The position numbers and the translations under genes are program-made. Positions 1-7,982 of a stretch of DNA of 64,000 nt are shown piece after piece. The stretch comes from Sphingomonas aurea (GTDB lineage: Bacteria; Pseudomonadota; Alphaproteobacteria; Sphingomonadales; Sphingomonadaceae): the NCBI RefSeq assembly GCF_030678875.1, contig NZ_JAUUDS010000001.1, forward strand, positions 930,001 to 994,000, given 5' to 3'. Within the stretch, counting starts at the first letter, position 1. Each line of letters opens with the position of its first letter. The notes below the pieces were generated by a model. The model searched no databases, was not told where the DNA came from, and was given only the letters and a program-made list of their open reading frames with translations.

Positions 1-66
1 CGCGCCCATCACCGCGGCACCCGCCACGGCGATGAGGACGATCACGTCGAGCGAGGTCAGTGCCAT
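1..66 (-). CDS. cvpA: CvpA family membrane protein (N-terminal fragment)
   Basis: Only the first 22 codons are inside the window; the gene continues past the left edge. The translation starts MALTSLDVIVLIAVAG, a short polar start followed by a hydrophobic helix, as in the first membrane segment of CvpA (colicin V production family) proteins. It lies about 95 bases downstream of radA on the same strand, an arrangement common in sphingomonads, and that context drives the call. Too little is visible to exclude another membrane protein. Confidence 0.55.
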   Translation of the reverse strand, partial: MALTSLDVIVLIAVAGAAVMGA

Positions 67-160
67 GTCCGCCCTAAAGCGCGGCATAGCGGGCGGTGTC
101 GAGAGAGAAAATCATCGTGGGGCAGAAGCGCCGGGCATGGCGGTCCATTCGCGAAAACGA

Positions 161-1531
161 TCACCGCCCGAGCATGTGATCGACGAACTGCGCCAGCGTG
201 CGGAAACCGGTCAGCCGCAGCGCGCCGTCATCCTTGGCCATCGCGCCCGGCACCAGCGCACGCTCGAAGCCGAGCTTCGCCGCCTCCTTCAGCCGCAGGG
301 GACCATGCGCCACCGGCCGGATCTCGCCCGACAGCGCGACCTCGCCGAACGCGACCGCCTGCGGCGGCACCGGTCGTTCGGACAGCGCCGACACCAAAGC
401 CGCCGCGACCGCCAGGTCGGCGGCCGGGTCCTGCACCTTGTAGCCACCGGCAATGTTCAGATAGACCTCGCACGCCGAGAAGGAGAGGCCGCAGCGCGCC
501 TCCAGCACCGCCAGGATCATGGCCAGCCGGCCGGAATCCCAGCCGACCACCGACCGCCGAGGCGTCGCCCCGCTGGCAAGGCGGACGACCAGCGCCTGGA
601 TCTCGACCAGCACCGGCCGCGTCCCCTCCAGCGCCGGAAAGACGGTGGCGCCGGTCACCCCCTCGTCGCGGTGGGTCAGGAACAGGGCGGAGGGGTTCGC
701 GACCTCGGACAGGCCCTCGCTCTCCATCGAGAAAACGCCGATCTCGTCGGTGCCGCCAAAGCGGTTCTTGACGGCGCGCAGGATGCGGTACTGGTGCGAT
801 CGTTCGCCCTCGAACGCCATCACCGTGTCGACCATGTGCTCGAGCACCCGGGGGCCGGCGATGCTGCCATCCTTGGTGACGTGACCGACCAGTACCAGCG
901 CGGTACCGCGCTCCTTGGCGAAGCGGATCAGCTCCTGGCTCGACGCGCGCACCTGGCTGACGGTGCCGGGCGCGCCCTCGATCAGGTCGGAGTGCATGGT
1001 CTGGATCGAGTCGATCACCAGCAGCGCCGGCGGTTGTCCCGCCGACAGGGTCGTCAGGATGTCGCGCACCGACGTCGCCGCAGCCAGCTGCACCGGCGCC
1101 GCGCCCAGACCCAGCCGCCGCGCGCGCAGCCGCACCTGATCGGCCGCCTCCTCGCCCGATACATAGGCGACCGAGCGCCCCGCCGTCGCGAGCCGGGCCG
1201 CCGCCTGGAGCAGCAGGGTCGACTTGCCGATGCCGGGATCGCCGCCGATCAGCGTCGCCGAACCCTCTACGAAGCCACCGCCCAGCGCGCGGTCGAACTC
1301 GGCAATGCCGGTCGCCATCCGCGCGGGCAGCGTCACCTCGGCGTCGAGCGAGGTCAGCTGGATCGCCCGACCGCCGCCGTGCAGATGATGCTTGGCGGCG
1401 AACGGCGTGACGACCGCCCCCGCCTCCTCGACCAGCGTGTTCCACTCGGCGCAGTCGGTGCACTGCCCCTGCCAGCGCGACGCGACCGAGCCGCATGCCT
1501 GGCATACATATCGTTTCTGCGGCTTGGCCAT
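161..1531 (-). CDS. radA: DNA repair protein RadA
   Basis: RadA is a RecA-like ATPase that helps process recombination intermediates and drives branch migration. The 456-residue product has the full family layout. A C4 zinc finger uses Cys10, Cys13, Cys24 and Cys27. Walker A (GDPGIGKST) is near residues 97-105, the RadA-specific KNRFG motif near 255, and a C-terminal Lon-like domain follows. The frame is open for another 168 codons upstream, but that part is basic low-complexity sequence antisense to the neighbouring glycosyltransferase. I start at the ATG giving MAKPQKRYVCQACG, the usual RadA N-terminus. It is probably co-transcribed with the cvpA-like gene downstream. Confidence 0.96.
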   Translation of the reverse strand: MAKPQKRYVCQACGSVASRWQGQCTDCAEWNTLVEEAGAVVTPFAAKHHLHGGGRAIQLTSLDAEVTLPARMATGIAEFDRALGGGFVEGSATLIGGDPGIGKSTLLLQAAARLATAGRSVAYVSGEEAADQVRLRARRLGLGAAPVQLAAATSVRDILTTLSAGQPPALLVIDSIQTMHSDLIEGAPGTVSQVRASSQELIRFAKERGTALVLVGHVTKDGSIAGPRVLEHMVDTVMAFEGERSHQYRILRAVKNRFGGTDEIGVFSMESEGLSEVANPSALFLTHRDEGVTGATVFPALEGTRPVLVEIQALVVRLASGATPRRSVVGWDSGRLAMILAVLEARCGLSFSACEVYLNIAGGYKVQDPAADLAVAAALVSALSERPVPPQAVAFGEVALSGEIRPVAHGPLRLKEAAKLGFERALVPGAMAKDDGALRLTGFRTLAQFVDHMLGR

Positions 1532-1648
1532 GCAGGCGATGTAGCGGAACGAGACGAGAACACAAGCGCTGCGCCGTTCGCAATATTTCGGTAACAAAGG
1601 GCGATCTCGCTGGCGTCCGCGCGCACTCGCCGCTATCGCCCCGGCCCC

Positions 1649-2809
1649 ATGCAGGCCACCTCCATCAAGTCGGCCACCGATCTGCGCGTTGCCCTGTTCA
1701 GCGGCAACTACAACTACACGCGCGATGGCGCCAACATGTCGCTGAACCTGCTCGTCGGCCATCTGCTGGCGCAGGGCGTCAAGGTGCGCGTCTATTCGCC
1801 GACGGCCTCGCGGCCCGCCTTCACGCCGACCGGCGACTTGGTGTCGGTGCCGGCCATTCCGCTGCCGGGCGGGCGCAGCGAGTATCGGCTGGCGCGCGGA
1901 CTGCCTGCGTCGGTGCGGCGTGACCTGGAGGCGTTTGCACCCAACATCGTCCATGTCTCCGCCCCCGAACTGCTCGGCCACGCGGCGGTGCGCTGGGCGG
2001 AGAAGAACCGTGTAACCTGCGTCGCCTCGTTCCACACGCGGTTCGAGACCTATGCCAGCTATTACGGCGCCGGCTTCGTCGAGCCGCTGCTGATCGCGCT
2101 AATGCGGCGCTTCTATAACCGGTTCGACCGGGTGCTGGTCCCCTCGCCCAGCATGATCGCGCTGCTGGAGCAGTGGGGCGTCACCGCGCCGATGTCGATC
2201 TGGTCGCGCGGCATCGACCATGACCGGTTCCGCCCCGACCGCCGCGATCTCGCGTGGCGGCGCAGCTTGGGCATCGGCGATGGGGAGATCGCGATCGGCT
2301 TTCTCGGCCGGCTGGTGAAGGAGAAGGGGCTCGATGTCTTCGCCCAGGTCGCACAGGAACTCGGCCGGCGCGGGGTGCCGCACAAGGTGCTGGTGATCGG
2401 CAAGGGCCCCGCCGAAGACTGGTTCGCGCGCGAGGTGCCGGAGGCGGTCTTCGCCGGATACCAGAGCGGCGACGATCTGGGCCGCGCGGTCGCGTCGATG
2501 GACATCTTCTTCAACCCATCGGTGACGGAGACGTTCGGCAACGTGACCACCGAGGCGATGGCGGCGGGCGTGCCCGTCGTCGCGGCGCGGGCGACCGGGG
2601 CGGTCGACCTGGTGGTCGATGGGAAGACGGGGTTTCTGGTCTCACCCCGCGACGTGGCGGGCTATGCCGATGCGATCGGCAAGATCGTCGGCGATCCCGC
2701 CTTGCGGCGCGCGATGGGGGAGGCCGGGCGCGATCGGGCAGACGGCTATCGCTGGGACACTGCGAACGCGGCGGTGCTGGATGCCTATTTTGAGGTGGTG
2801 GCGAGATAA
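1649..2809 (+). CDS. GT4-family glycosyltransferase
   Basis: This 386-residue GT-B fold enzyme should transfer a sugar from a nucleotide donor. The N-terminal half has the opening LRVALFSGNYNY, a glycine-rich acceptor-side loop and a SFHTRFETY segment seen in the MgtA/SqdX-like mannosyl- and sulfoquinovosyl-transferase group. The C-terminal half has the donor-binding elements FLGRLVKEKGLD and the retaining-enzyme E-x7-E motif in ETFGNVTTE. No signal peptide or membrane helix is seen, so it should be cytosolic or membrane-peripheral. It is divergent from radA across a 117-base gap. The product, probably a glycolipid, cannot be read from the sequence. The start has no obvious Shine-Dalgarno sequence. 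Confidence 0.85.
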   Translation: MQATSIKSATDLRVALFSGNYNYTRDGANMSLNLLVGHLLAQGVKVRVYSPTASRPAFTPTGDLVSVPAIPLPGGRSEYRLARGLPASVRRDLEAFAPNIVHVSAPELLGHAAVRWAEKNRVTCVASFHTRFETYASYYGAGFVEPLLIALMRRFYNRFDRVLVPSPSMIALLEQWGVTAPMSIWSRGIDHDRFRPDRRDLAWRRSLGIGDGEIAIGFLGRLVKEKGLDVFAQVAQELGRRGVPHKVLVIGKGPAEDWFAREVPEAVFAGYQSGDDLGRAVASMDIFFNPSVTETFGNVTTEAMAAGVPVVAARATGAVDLVVDGKTGFLVSPRDVAGYADAIGKIVGDPALRRAMGEAGRDRADGYRWDTANAAVLDAYFEVVAR

Positions 2810-2816
2810 CGCCCTT

Positions 2817-2941
2817 CTGCTCTTCCCCTCGAAGGGGAGGTGGCAGTGCGCAGCACTGACGAAGAGGTGTCCCCCTAGCAATATCGGGGACACCCCTCCA
2901 CCACCGCGATGCTGCGGTCCCCCTTCGCTTACAGGGAAGGA
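2817..2941. repeat. Dispersed ~130-bp palindromic element, copy 1
   Basis: The outer ends are related to CCCCTCGAAGGGGAGG and to its degenerate reverse complement. Inside lie an AGGTGTCCCC block and its mirror GGGGACACCCCT around a short AT-rich loop. Four more copies lie near 11.3, 29.1, 38.3 and 44.8 kb. This is the most diverged full-length copy. Its right end runs into the 3' end of the DUF2218 gene and supplies that gene's last codons and stop. Confidence 0.7.
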
Positions 2942-3240
2942 TTCGAGCTGTATTGCCAGTCGAAGGTCAGCGGCGCCTCACGGAAAGCGAAGCGGTCGAG
3001 GTGGCTGGCAACTACCTCACGCATCCGACCCTCGTCCTCACCCGCCGGCACCGTCAGGACGATGTCGAGCGTCTCGCTGTCGGCGCGCATCACGAGCCGG
3101 GTGCCATTCGGAAAGTCGATCGTCCCCTCCTCGGCGGTGAAGGCTACCGCCATCTTGTGGCTCCAGTGCTTGGCGAGTTGCTGAAGGTAGCGGCTGGCCG
3201 ACTGCGTCGGCACCCGCGCGACCGAGACGGCAGCGCTCAC
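2929..3240 (-). CDS. DUF2218 domain-containing protein
   Basis: The product is a 103-residue cytosolic protein. It has the DUF2218 signature: an N-terminal VPTQSASRYLQQLAKHWSHK helix, a short acidic strand region (AEEGTIDFPNGT) and a C-terminal HLDRFAFRE stretch. The function of the family is unknown; members often sit beside regulators or iron-uptake genes. Its start overlaps the stop of the upstream padR gene by four bases, so the two are probably translationally coupled. The last few codons lie inside a dispersed palindromic repeat, which suggests the C-terminus was altered by repeat insertion. Confidence 0.82.
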   Translation of the reverse strand: MSAAVSVARVPTQSASRYLQQLAKHWSHKMAVAFTAEEGTIDFPNGTRLVMRADSETLDIVLTVPAGEDEGRMREVVASHLDRFAFREAPLTFDWQYSSNPSL

Positions 3241-3815
3241 CGCAGCCGCTCGATCTTCTGCGCGACCTCGTCGATCAGCGCGGCGACGTCGTGCAGCGTG
3301 TCCTCCGAGAAGTCGCCGCGGCCCAGCCGGTCGGCGAGCGCGACCTTCAGATTGCCCATCGAGCGGCGGATCGGCGCGGCGCCGTCGGTACGCTCGCGAT
3401 GCTCGCCCAGCGAGCGCAGCCGCGCCATCAGCGCGTCGGCCAATTCGGCCTGCTCGGTCAGGTGCGCGTTACCCGTGTCGGTGATCGCGAAGCGCTTCTT
3501 GGCGCCGTCCGACTGCTGCTCGGCGATCAGACCCATCTCGTCGAGCAGGGTCAGCGTCGGATAGACCACGCCGGGGCTCGGTGCATAGGCGCCGCCGGTG
3601 ATCGTCTCGATCTCGCGGATCAGGTCGTAGCCGTGGCGCGGTTCGTCGGCGATCAGGCGCAGGAGGACGAGGCGCAGCTCGCCGCCGTCGAACATGCGAC
3701 CGCGCCGCCCGCCACCCGGGCGACCCTCTCCGAACGCGGCGCCGAAGCCGAACGGACCGCGGCCACCGCGCTGGCCGCAATGACGATGGTGGTTGTGATT
3801 GTAATGGTGGAACAT
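3237..3815 (-). CDS. PadR family transcriptional regulator
   Basis: The 192-residue product has a PadR winged-helix domain at about residues 42-118, with the typical ELRLVLLRLIADEPRHGYDL start and a GVVYPTLTLLDEMGLI recognition region. A C-terminal dimerisation helix region follows. The first 40 residues are unusual, being rich in His, Gly and Arg, with a His/Asn cluster at the very N-terminus that could bind a metal. It is first in a two-gene operon with the DUF2218 gene. AT-rich palindromes in the upstream region fit autoregulation. The effector is unknown. Confidence 0.9.
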   Translation of the reverse strand: MFHHYNHNHHRHCGQRGGRGPFGFGAAFGEGRPGGGRRGRMFDGGELRLVLLRLIADEPRHGYDLIREIETITGGAYAPSPGVVYPTLTLLDEMGLIAEQQSDGAKKRFAITDTGNAHLTEQAELADALMARLRSLGEHRERTDGAAPIRRSMGNLKVALADRLGRGDFSEDTLHDVAALIDEVAQKIERLR

Positions 3816-3845
3816 GACTATCCTATATGTGTCGTGATGCCGTGG

Positions 3846-3892
3846 AGATATATCTTAGCCAGCCATCAATCAAGATGATCCAAGATATATTT
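3846..3892. promoter_or_regulatory. Paired AT-rich palindromes, candidate PadR operator
   Basis: A perfect AGATATATCT palindrome sits 31 bases upstream of the padR start. A near copy, AGATATATTT, lies 37 bases further upstream. In a region of about 66% GC these AT islands stand out and lie where the padR promoter must be. PadR regulators commonly bind such ATAT-centred dyads. The assignment to this PadR is inference. Confidence 0.45.
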
Positions 3893-3961
3893 TGAAGCAT
3901 CGCTCGGGTCGCGCGGCCAGCGGGGGTGACGGCGCCCTGCCCGGCGCCTACATCGCGGCGC

Positions 3962-5284
3962 ATGGCCGACCTGTTCGCCGGGTTCGAACCCCCTGCCCCG
4001 CCCGATACTCACGCCGCGGACGCGCCGCTCGCCGACCGGCTGCGCCCGGCGCACTTGTCCGAGGTCATCGGGCAGGATCACCTGACCGGCCCCTCGGGCG
4101 CGATCGGGCGGATGGTGTCGGCGGGGCGGCTGTCGTCGATGATCCTGTGGGGACCGCCCGGCACGGGCAAGACCACGATCGCGCGCCTGCTCGCCGACGC
4201 GGTGGGCCTGCGCTTCGCCAGCATCTCGGCAGTATTCTCAGGCGTCGCCGACCTGAAGAAGGCGTTCGCCGAGGCGAAGGATCATGGCCGTGCCGGCAAG
4301 CGCACGCTCTTGTTCGTCGACGAGATCCACCGTTTCAACCGCGCGCAGCAGGACGGTTTCCTGCCCTTCGTCGAGGATGGCACCGTCGTGCTGGTGGGCG
4401 CCACTACCGAGAATCCCTCGTTCGAGCTGAACGCCGCGCTGCTCAGCCGCGCACAGGTGCTGGTGCTCCACCGGCTAGGCGCCGACGCGCTGGAGGAGCT
4501 GCTGACACGGGCCGAGGCGATGACAGGCACGCCGCTGCCGCTCGACTCGGACGCGCGTACCGCGCTGATCGCCAGCGCCGATGGCGACGGGCGCTTCCTG
4601 CTCAATCAGGCGGAGACGCTGTTCGCGATAGACCTGCCCGGGCCGCTCGATCCGGCGGGATTGTCGGCGCTGCTCCAGCGGCGGGTCGCGGTCTACGACA
4701 AGGATCGCGAGGGACATTACGGGCTGATCTCCGCGCTCCACAAATCGATCCGCGGCTCCGACCCGCAGGCCGCGCTCTACTATCTGGCGCGGATGCTCGT
4801 GGCGGGCGAGGAACCGCTCTACGTGCTGCGTCGCCTGACCCGCGCCGCCGTCGAGGATGTCGGCCTGGCCGACCCGCAGGCGCTGGTCCAGTGCCTCGCC
4901 GCCAAGGACTGCTACGATTTTCTCGGCAGTCCGGAGGGCGAACTGGCGATCGTCCAGGCCTGTCTCTACCTCGCCACCGCGCCCAAATCGAACGCGACCT
5001 ACATGGCGCAGAAGAGCGCCTGGCGCGCGGCCAAGGAGGGAGGGTCGCTCAGCCCGCCCAAGTCGATCCTCGGCGCACCGACCCGGCTCATGCGCGACCT
5101 GGGCTATGGCGAGGGCTATCGCTACGACCATGACGAGGAAGGTGCGTTCTCGGGCGCCGACTATTGGCCGGAGGAGATGACGCCGCAGCGTTTCTATACC
5201 CCCGCCGATCGCGGCTTCGAGAAGCGTATCGCCGAGCGCATGGCGTGGTGGGACGAGCAGCGCGCGGCCCGGCGCGAGCGATAG
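3962..5284 (+). CDS. rarA: Replication-associated recombination protein RarA (MgsA-type AAA ATPase)
   Basis: RarA is a clamp-loader-like AAA+ ATPase acting at stalled replication forks. The 440-residue product shows the N-terminal PLADRLRPAHLSEVIGQDHL box, Walker A GPPGTGKTT near residues 64-72, Walker B with DEIHRFN near 120, and sensor 1 GATTENPSFELN. The C-terminal tetramerisation region has SNATYMAQ and LRDLGYGEGYRYDHD. I start at the ATG giving MADLFAGFE. A GTG 12 codons earlier is open but has no suitable Shine-Dalgarno spacing. The length matches the family. Confidence 0.96.
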   Translation: MADLFAGFEPPAPPDTHAADAPLADRLRPAHLSEVIGQDHLTGPSGAIGRMVSAGRLSSMILWGPPGTGKTTIARLLADAVGLRFASISAVFSGVADLKKAFAEAKDHGRAGKRTLLFVDEIHRFNRAQQDGFLPFVEDGTVVLVGATTENPSFELNAALLSRAQVLVLHRLGADALEELLTRAEAMTGTPLPLDSDARTALIASADGDGRFLLNQAETLFAIDLPGPLDPAGLSALLQRRVAVYDKDREGHYGLISALHKSIRGSDPQAALYYLARMLVAGEEPLYVLRRLTRAAVEDVGLADPQALVQCLAAKDCYDFLGSPEGELAIVQACLYLATAPKSNATYMAQKSAWRAAKEGGSLSPPKSILGAPTRLMRDLGYGEGYRYDHDEEGAFSGADYWPEEMTPQRFYTPADRGFEKRIAERMAWWDEQRAARRER

Positions 5285-5337
5285 TGCGCGGCAAAGGCTG
5301 GACCTTCGCCGCGACCTGACGCATGGGGCGCACGGAC

Positions 5338-5410
5338 GCCGGTTTAGCTCAGCTGGTAGAGCAGCGGTTTTGTAAACCGAAGGTCGCGGGTTCGATTCCT
5401 GCAACCGGCA
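5338..5410 (+). tRNA. tRNA-Thr (anticodon TGT)
   Basis: The 73-nt sequence folds as a standard cloverleaf. The acceptor stem is GCCGGTT/AACCGGC with discriminator A. The D-arm is GCTC/GAGC. The anticodon stem has one G-A mismatch at its base, and TGT sits at 5371-5373. The T-arm is GCGGG-TTCGATT-CCTGC. The 3' CCA is not encoded (CCG follows), which is common in alphaproteobacteria. Confidence 0.97.
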
Positions 5411-5601
5411 CCGTCCCGCTCCGCGCAGCAAGAGGTACTGCCGCGACCGGCTGGTGGCGTGGCACGTCCATCAGGCTGGTACGACGACCGCAGGACGCGC
5501 GCCGCGTGGACACCGCCAAGTATCCGCAGATAGAAGGCTCCCTGAGGGGTTAGCACTTTCTTGTAACCATTCCTCTAATCCCGCTCGGGGAGGAACTGGT
5601 G

Positions 5602-5841
5602 ATGGCCGCTTTCGCGAAGGCGCTGATCGACGAGGCGCTGAATGACCAGCAACTGACGATGTCGCCGGGAACGAACATCGGGTCGATCTATCTCGACAGT
5701 GCGATCCCGGGCTGCAACTGGACCGCCCATGTTTCGGCATCGGACCCCGAAGGGATCGCCGAGGGACGATGGGCGATCGCCGCCGTTCAGCAGCGCTACC
5801 CCAATGTCTCGCTCACGGACATGTTCTGCCAGTATTTCTAG
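5602..5841 (+). CDS. Hypothetical small protein
   Basis: This 79-residue product (MAAFAKALIDEALN...) has no family I recognise. It looks real because GGGGAGGAA sits at good spacing before the ATG and the composition is balanced, with two cysteines, several aromatics and a mixed helix/strand pattern (AVQQRYPNVSLTD). It has no signal peptide or membrane helix. A GTG one codon upstream is possible but less well placed. It is isolated between tRNA-Thr and an opposite-strand gene. Confidence 0.5.
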   Translation: MAAFAKALIDEALNDQQLTMSPGTNIGSIYLDSAIPGCNWTAHVSASDPEGIAEGRWAIAAVQQRYPNVSLTDMFCQYF

Positions 5842-5891
5842 CGACTGGCGCCGTCCGCAGCTGCGCCGCCAGCCGTCGGGATAGACGTGGA

Positions 5892-6239
5892 TCATCCTCC
5901 AACCGGTCGTTCCGCACCGCTACCGCCCGCGTCGTCCGAGTCGAGATCGTCGCCACGCGTACCTCCGCCGGCGCTGGTGCCGCTGCCATGTACCGCGCCG
6001 GTGCGCTGGTCGACATGGGCGCGGCGGCCATTGTCGGGGGGCAGGTCCGCATCGTCGCCCTCCGATGCCGCAGACGGATCGATCGCGGAGCCGCCATTGC
6101 CGGATGCGACCGAGACATGGGTCGGCGACCGCGCATCGTGCGAGTCGTACTCGTTACCGAAATGATGGCCGGCGGTGCCATCGCGGTTGCCGCGCACCTC
6201 CTGCGTGTCGTCGGTCGTCGGCGGGTTGATCCTGTCCAT
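5892..6239 (-). CDS. Hypothetical intrinsically disordered acidic protein
   Basis: The 115-residue product starts MDRINPPTTDDTQEVRG. It is almost entirely Gly, Ser, Asp, Ala, Thr and His with scarcely any large hydrophobic residues, so it should be disordered. GAGGAT lies a few bases before the ATG and supports translation. I cannot assign a family. Stress-related disordered proteins of this kind are common in sphingomonads, but that is only analogy. All six frames are fairly open here because of base composition, so the gene itself is not certain. Confidence 0.45.
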   Translation of the reverse strand: MDRINPPTTDDTQEVRGNRDGTAGHHFGNEYDSHDARSPTHVSVASGNGGSAIDPSAASEGDDADLPPDNGRRAHVDQRTGAVHGSGTSAGGGTRGDDLDSDDAGGSGAERPVGG

Positions 6240-6299
6240 GGTCGCATCCTCTGCTGCTGATCCGACCAACGCGTCACCGGCGGGGAGGATGCCGAACGG

Positions 6300-6329
6300 A
6301 AAACGCCCGGCGTCTCGCGACGCCGGGCG
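6300..6329 (-). terminator. Rho-independent terminator after the PEP-CTERM gene
   Basis: A perfect 11-bp stem, CGCCCGGCGTC and its complement, encloses a 4-base loop. On the minus strand it is followed by TTTT. It lies 25 bases downstream of the stop codon of the PEP-CTERM gene. Confidence 0.85.
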
Positions 6330-6353
6330 CTCCTGCCTCCCCGGAGGAACCGA

Positions 6354-7043
6354 TCAGGCGGTGACGAACTTCACCGCGGACTTCCGGCTGCGATAGCGCA
6401 TGCCGGCGCCGACCATCGCGAAGCCCAGCATCATCATCGCCCAGGTGGCCGGCTCCGGCACCGCGGCGGTGAAGCGGACGTTATCGGCCTCGAGCGAGTT
6501 GACCGTCGAGGTGAAGCGGATGCCGGTCAGCACTTCGCCGGCGCCGGCGGTGAAGCTCAGCAGGCGGTTGGTGCCGGGCAGCGTCTGCTGGCCCTGTGCC
6601 GACGCCGGTGCGGCGAGATCGGAACCGGTGTACGACTTCAGCACGGCGCCGCCGGCGCCCAGCAGCTGGACGGTGTTGCCGGCGTCGATCGAGCCCATGT
6701 AGAACGAGATGTTCTGATAGCCGGTGATCGCGGTCGTGATCGCCGAGATCGTCGAGGTGACGCCGGCCTGCACATACAGGTAGCTGTTGTCCGAGCCGGC
6801 GCCGAACGGGTTGGCCCCAACGCCCGCGCTGCTGCCCGACATGACCGAGCCGCCCGTCCGGACGAAGCCGGTCGGATTGCCGGTGTTGCCCGTGGTGGAG
6901 GTTTCGAAGCTGTACTGAGCGCCCACTGCCGAAGCGTTGAACACGGTAGTCGAGCCGTCGGTCGCCTGGAAAGTCACGGCGGCGGCGGGAACCGCGGCGA
7001 AGGCGGCGGCGGCAGTAACGGCAGCAAGAGCGATCTTCTTCAT
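6354..7043 (-). CDS. PEPxxWA-CTERM sorting domain-containing protein
   Basis: The 229-residue product is a secreted protein destined for the envelope or matrix. Residues 1-22 form a clear Sec signal peptide (MKKIALAAVTAAAAFAAVPA). The middle is a Thr/Ser/Gly-rich beta-sandwich-like region. The C-terminus has the sorting signal VPEPATWAMMMLGFAMVG followed by RYRSRK: PEP motif, membrane helix and basic tail, in the sphingomonad PEPxxWA variant. Exosortase and its partners process such tails. A GAGGAA Shine-Dalgarno precedes the ATG and a strong terminator follows the stop. The ligand or structural role is unknown. Confidence 0.93.
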   Translation of the reverse strand: MKKIALAAVTAAAAFAAVPAAAVTFQATDGSTTVFNASAVGAQYSFETSTTGNTGNPTGFVRTGGSVMSGSSAGVGANPFGAGSDNSYLYVQAGVTSTISAITTAITGYQNISFYMGSIDAGNTVQLLGAGGAVLKSYTGSDLAAPASAQGQQTLPGTNRLLSFTAGAGEVLTGIRFTSTVNSLEADNVRFTAAVPEPATWAMMMLGFAMVGAGMRYRSRKSAVKFVTA

Positions 7044-7258
7044 GGCGGGTTCCTCTAAAGTCTATCGGCGGCGGGTGATTGGACTTTGCCGATCCGGTGA
7101 TCCCCGTTTCGTCCTAATCTTTCCTTTCTGCCAGATGAACATCGGTGCCATTTCGGGACCTCCCAAAATCGGACGGTTTCTGGTTAATGCAGGGATTGCC
7201 CGGACTGCGGTATTGCCCGCTGCAACCCGGACGTGCCGCCCGGCGTTGCAGGGTACGC

Positions 7259-7981
7259 ATGACCGCCGAGATCTCATCGTTGCCGCGTATTCGCATCGCC
7301 AGCTACAATATGAGGAAGGGGATCGGCACCGATCGCCGACGCAGTCCGGAGCGGATCATCGAGGTGCTGCGCGAGATCGACGCCGATATCGTCGCTCTGC
7401 AGGAGGCGGACCGGCGTTTCGGCACGCGCGAGGGCGTGATCCCGCGCCACCTGCTCGACGAGCATAGCGACTGGAAACCGGTCGCGGTCGGCAAGCGCGC
7501 GGCGTCGATGGGCTGGCACGGCAACGCGCTGCTCGTCCGCAAGACGGCAGGCGTAACCCATTGCGAGGCGATCCACCTGCCCGCGCTGGAGCCGCGCGGC
7601 GCGGTGACCGCCGATGTGGTGATCGGCGGCGCGACCCTGCGCATCGTCGGCATGCACCTCGATCTGTCCGGCCTGTGGCGGCGCAAGCAGGCGGCGGCGA
7701 TCCTGGCGCATGTCGCGCAACAGTCGACCCCGCATCCGACCGTGATGATGGGCGACCTGAACGAGTGGACGGCGGCGGCGGGGTGCCTGCGCGACTTCGG
7801 TCGCGACTTCCAGTTCGCCACGACCGGCCCCTCCTTCCACGCGCGCCGGCCGATCGGGCGACTCGACCGGATCATGGTGTCGCGCGAACTGAAGATCCTG
7901 GATTGCGGCGTCCATGCCAGCGCCGCCGCGCGCAAGGCATCGGACCACCTGCCGATCTGGGCGGAGGTGGCGCCCGCCTGA
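7259..7981 (+). CDS. Endonuclease/exonuclease/phosphatase (EEP) family hydrolase
   Basis: The 240-residue product is a metal-dependent phosphoesterase of the EEP superfamily. Visible motifs are IASYNMRKGIG (Asn metal ligand), DIVALQEAD (catalytic Glu), MHLDLSG, MMGDLNEW (Asp/Asn) and the C-terminal ASDHLPIW with the catalytic His. No signal peptide is predicted. I start at the ATG giving MTAEISSLP; an earlier in-frame start would add 38 residues with no family match. The patatin-like gene starts 1 base after its stop, suggesting a lipid- or phospholipid-processing pair. The substrate is unknown. Confidence 0.88.
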   Translation: MTAEISSLPRIRIASYNMRKGIGTDRRRSPERIIEVLREIDADIVALQEADRRFGTREGVIPRHLLDEHSDWKPVAVGKRAASMGWHGNALLVRKTAGVTHCEAIHLPALEPRGAVTADVVIGGATLRIVGMHLDLSGLWRRKQAAAILAHVAQQSTPHPTVMMGDLNEWTAAAGCLRDFGRDFQFATTGPSFHARRPIGRLDRIMVSRELKILDCGVHASAAARKASDHLPIWAEVAPA

Positions 7982-7982
7982 C

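Noticed and set aside
1532..2035. N-terminal extension of radA by 168 codons
   Set aside because: The extension is antisense to the glycosyltransferase start and lacks any domain; RadA proteins begin just before the zinc finger.
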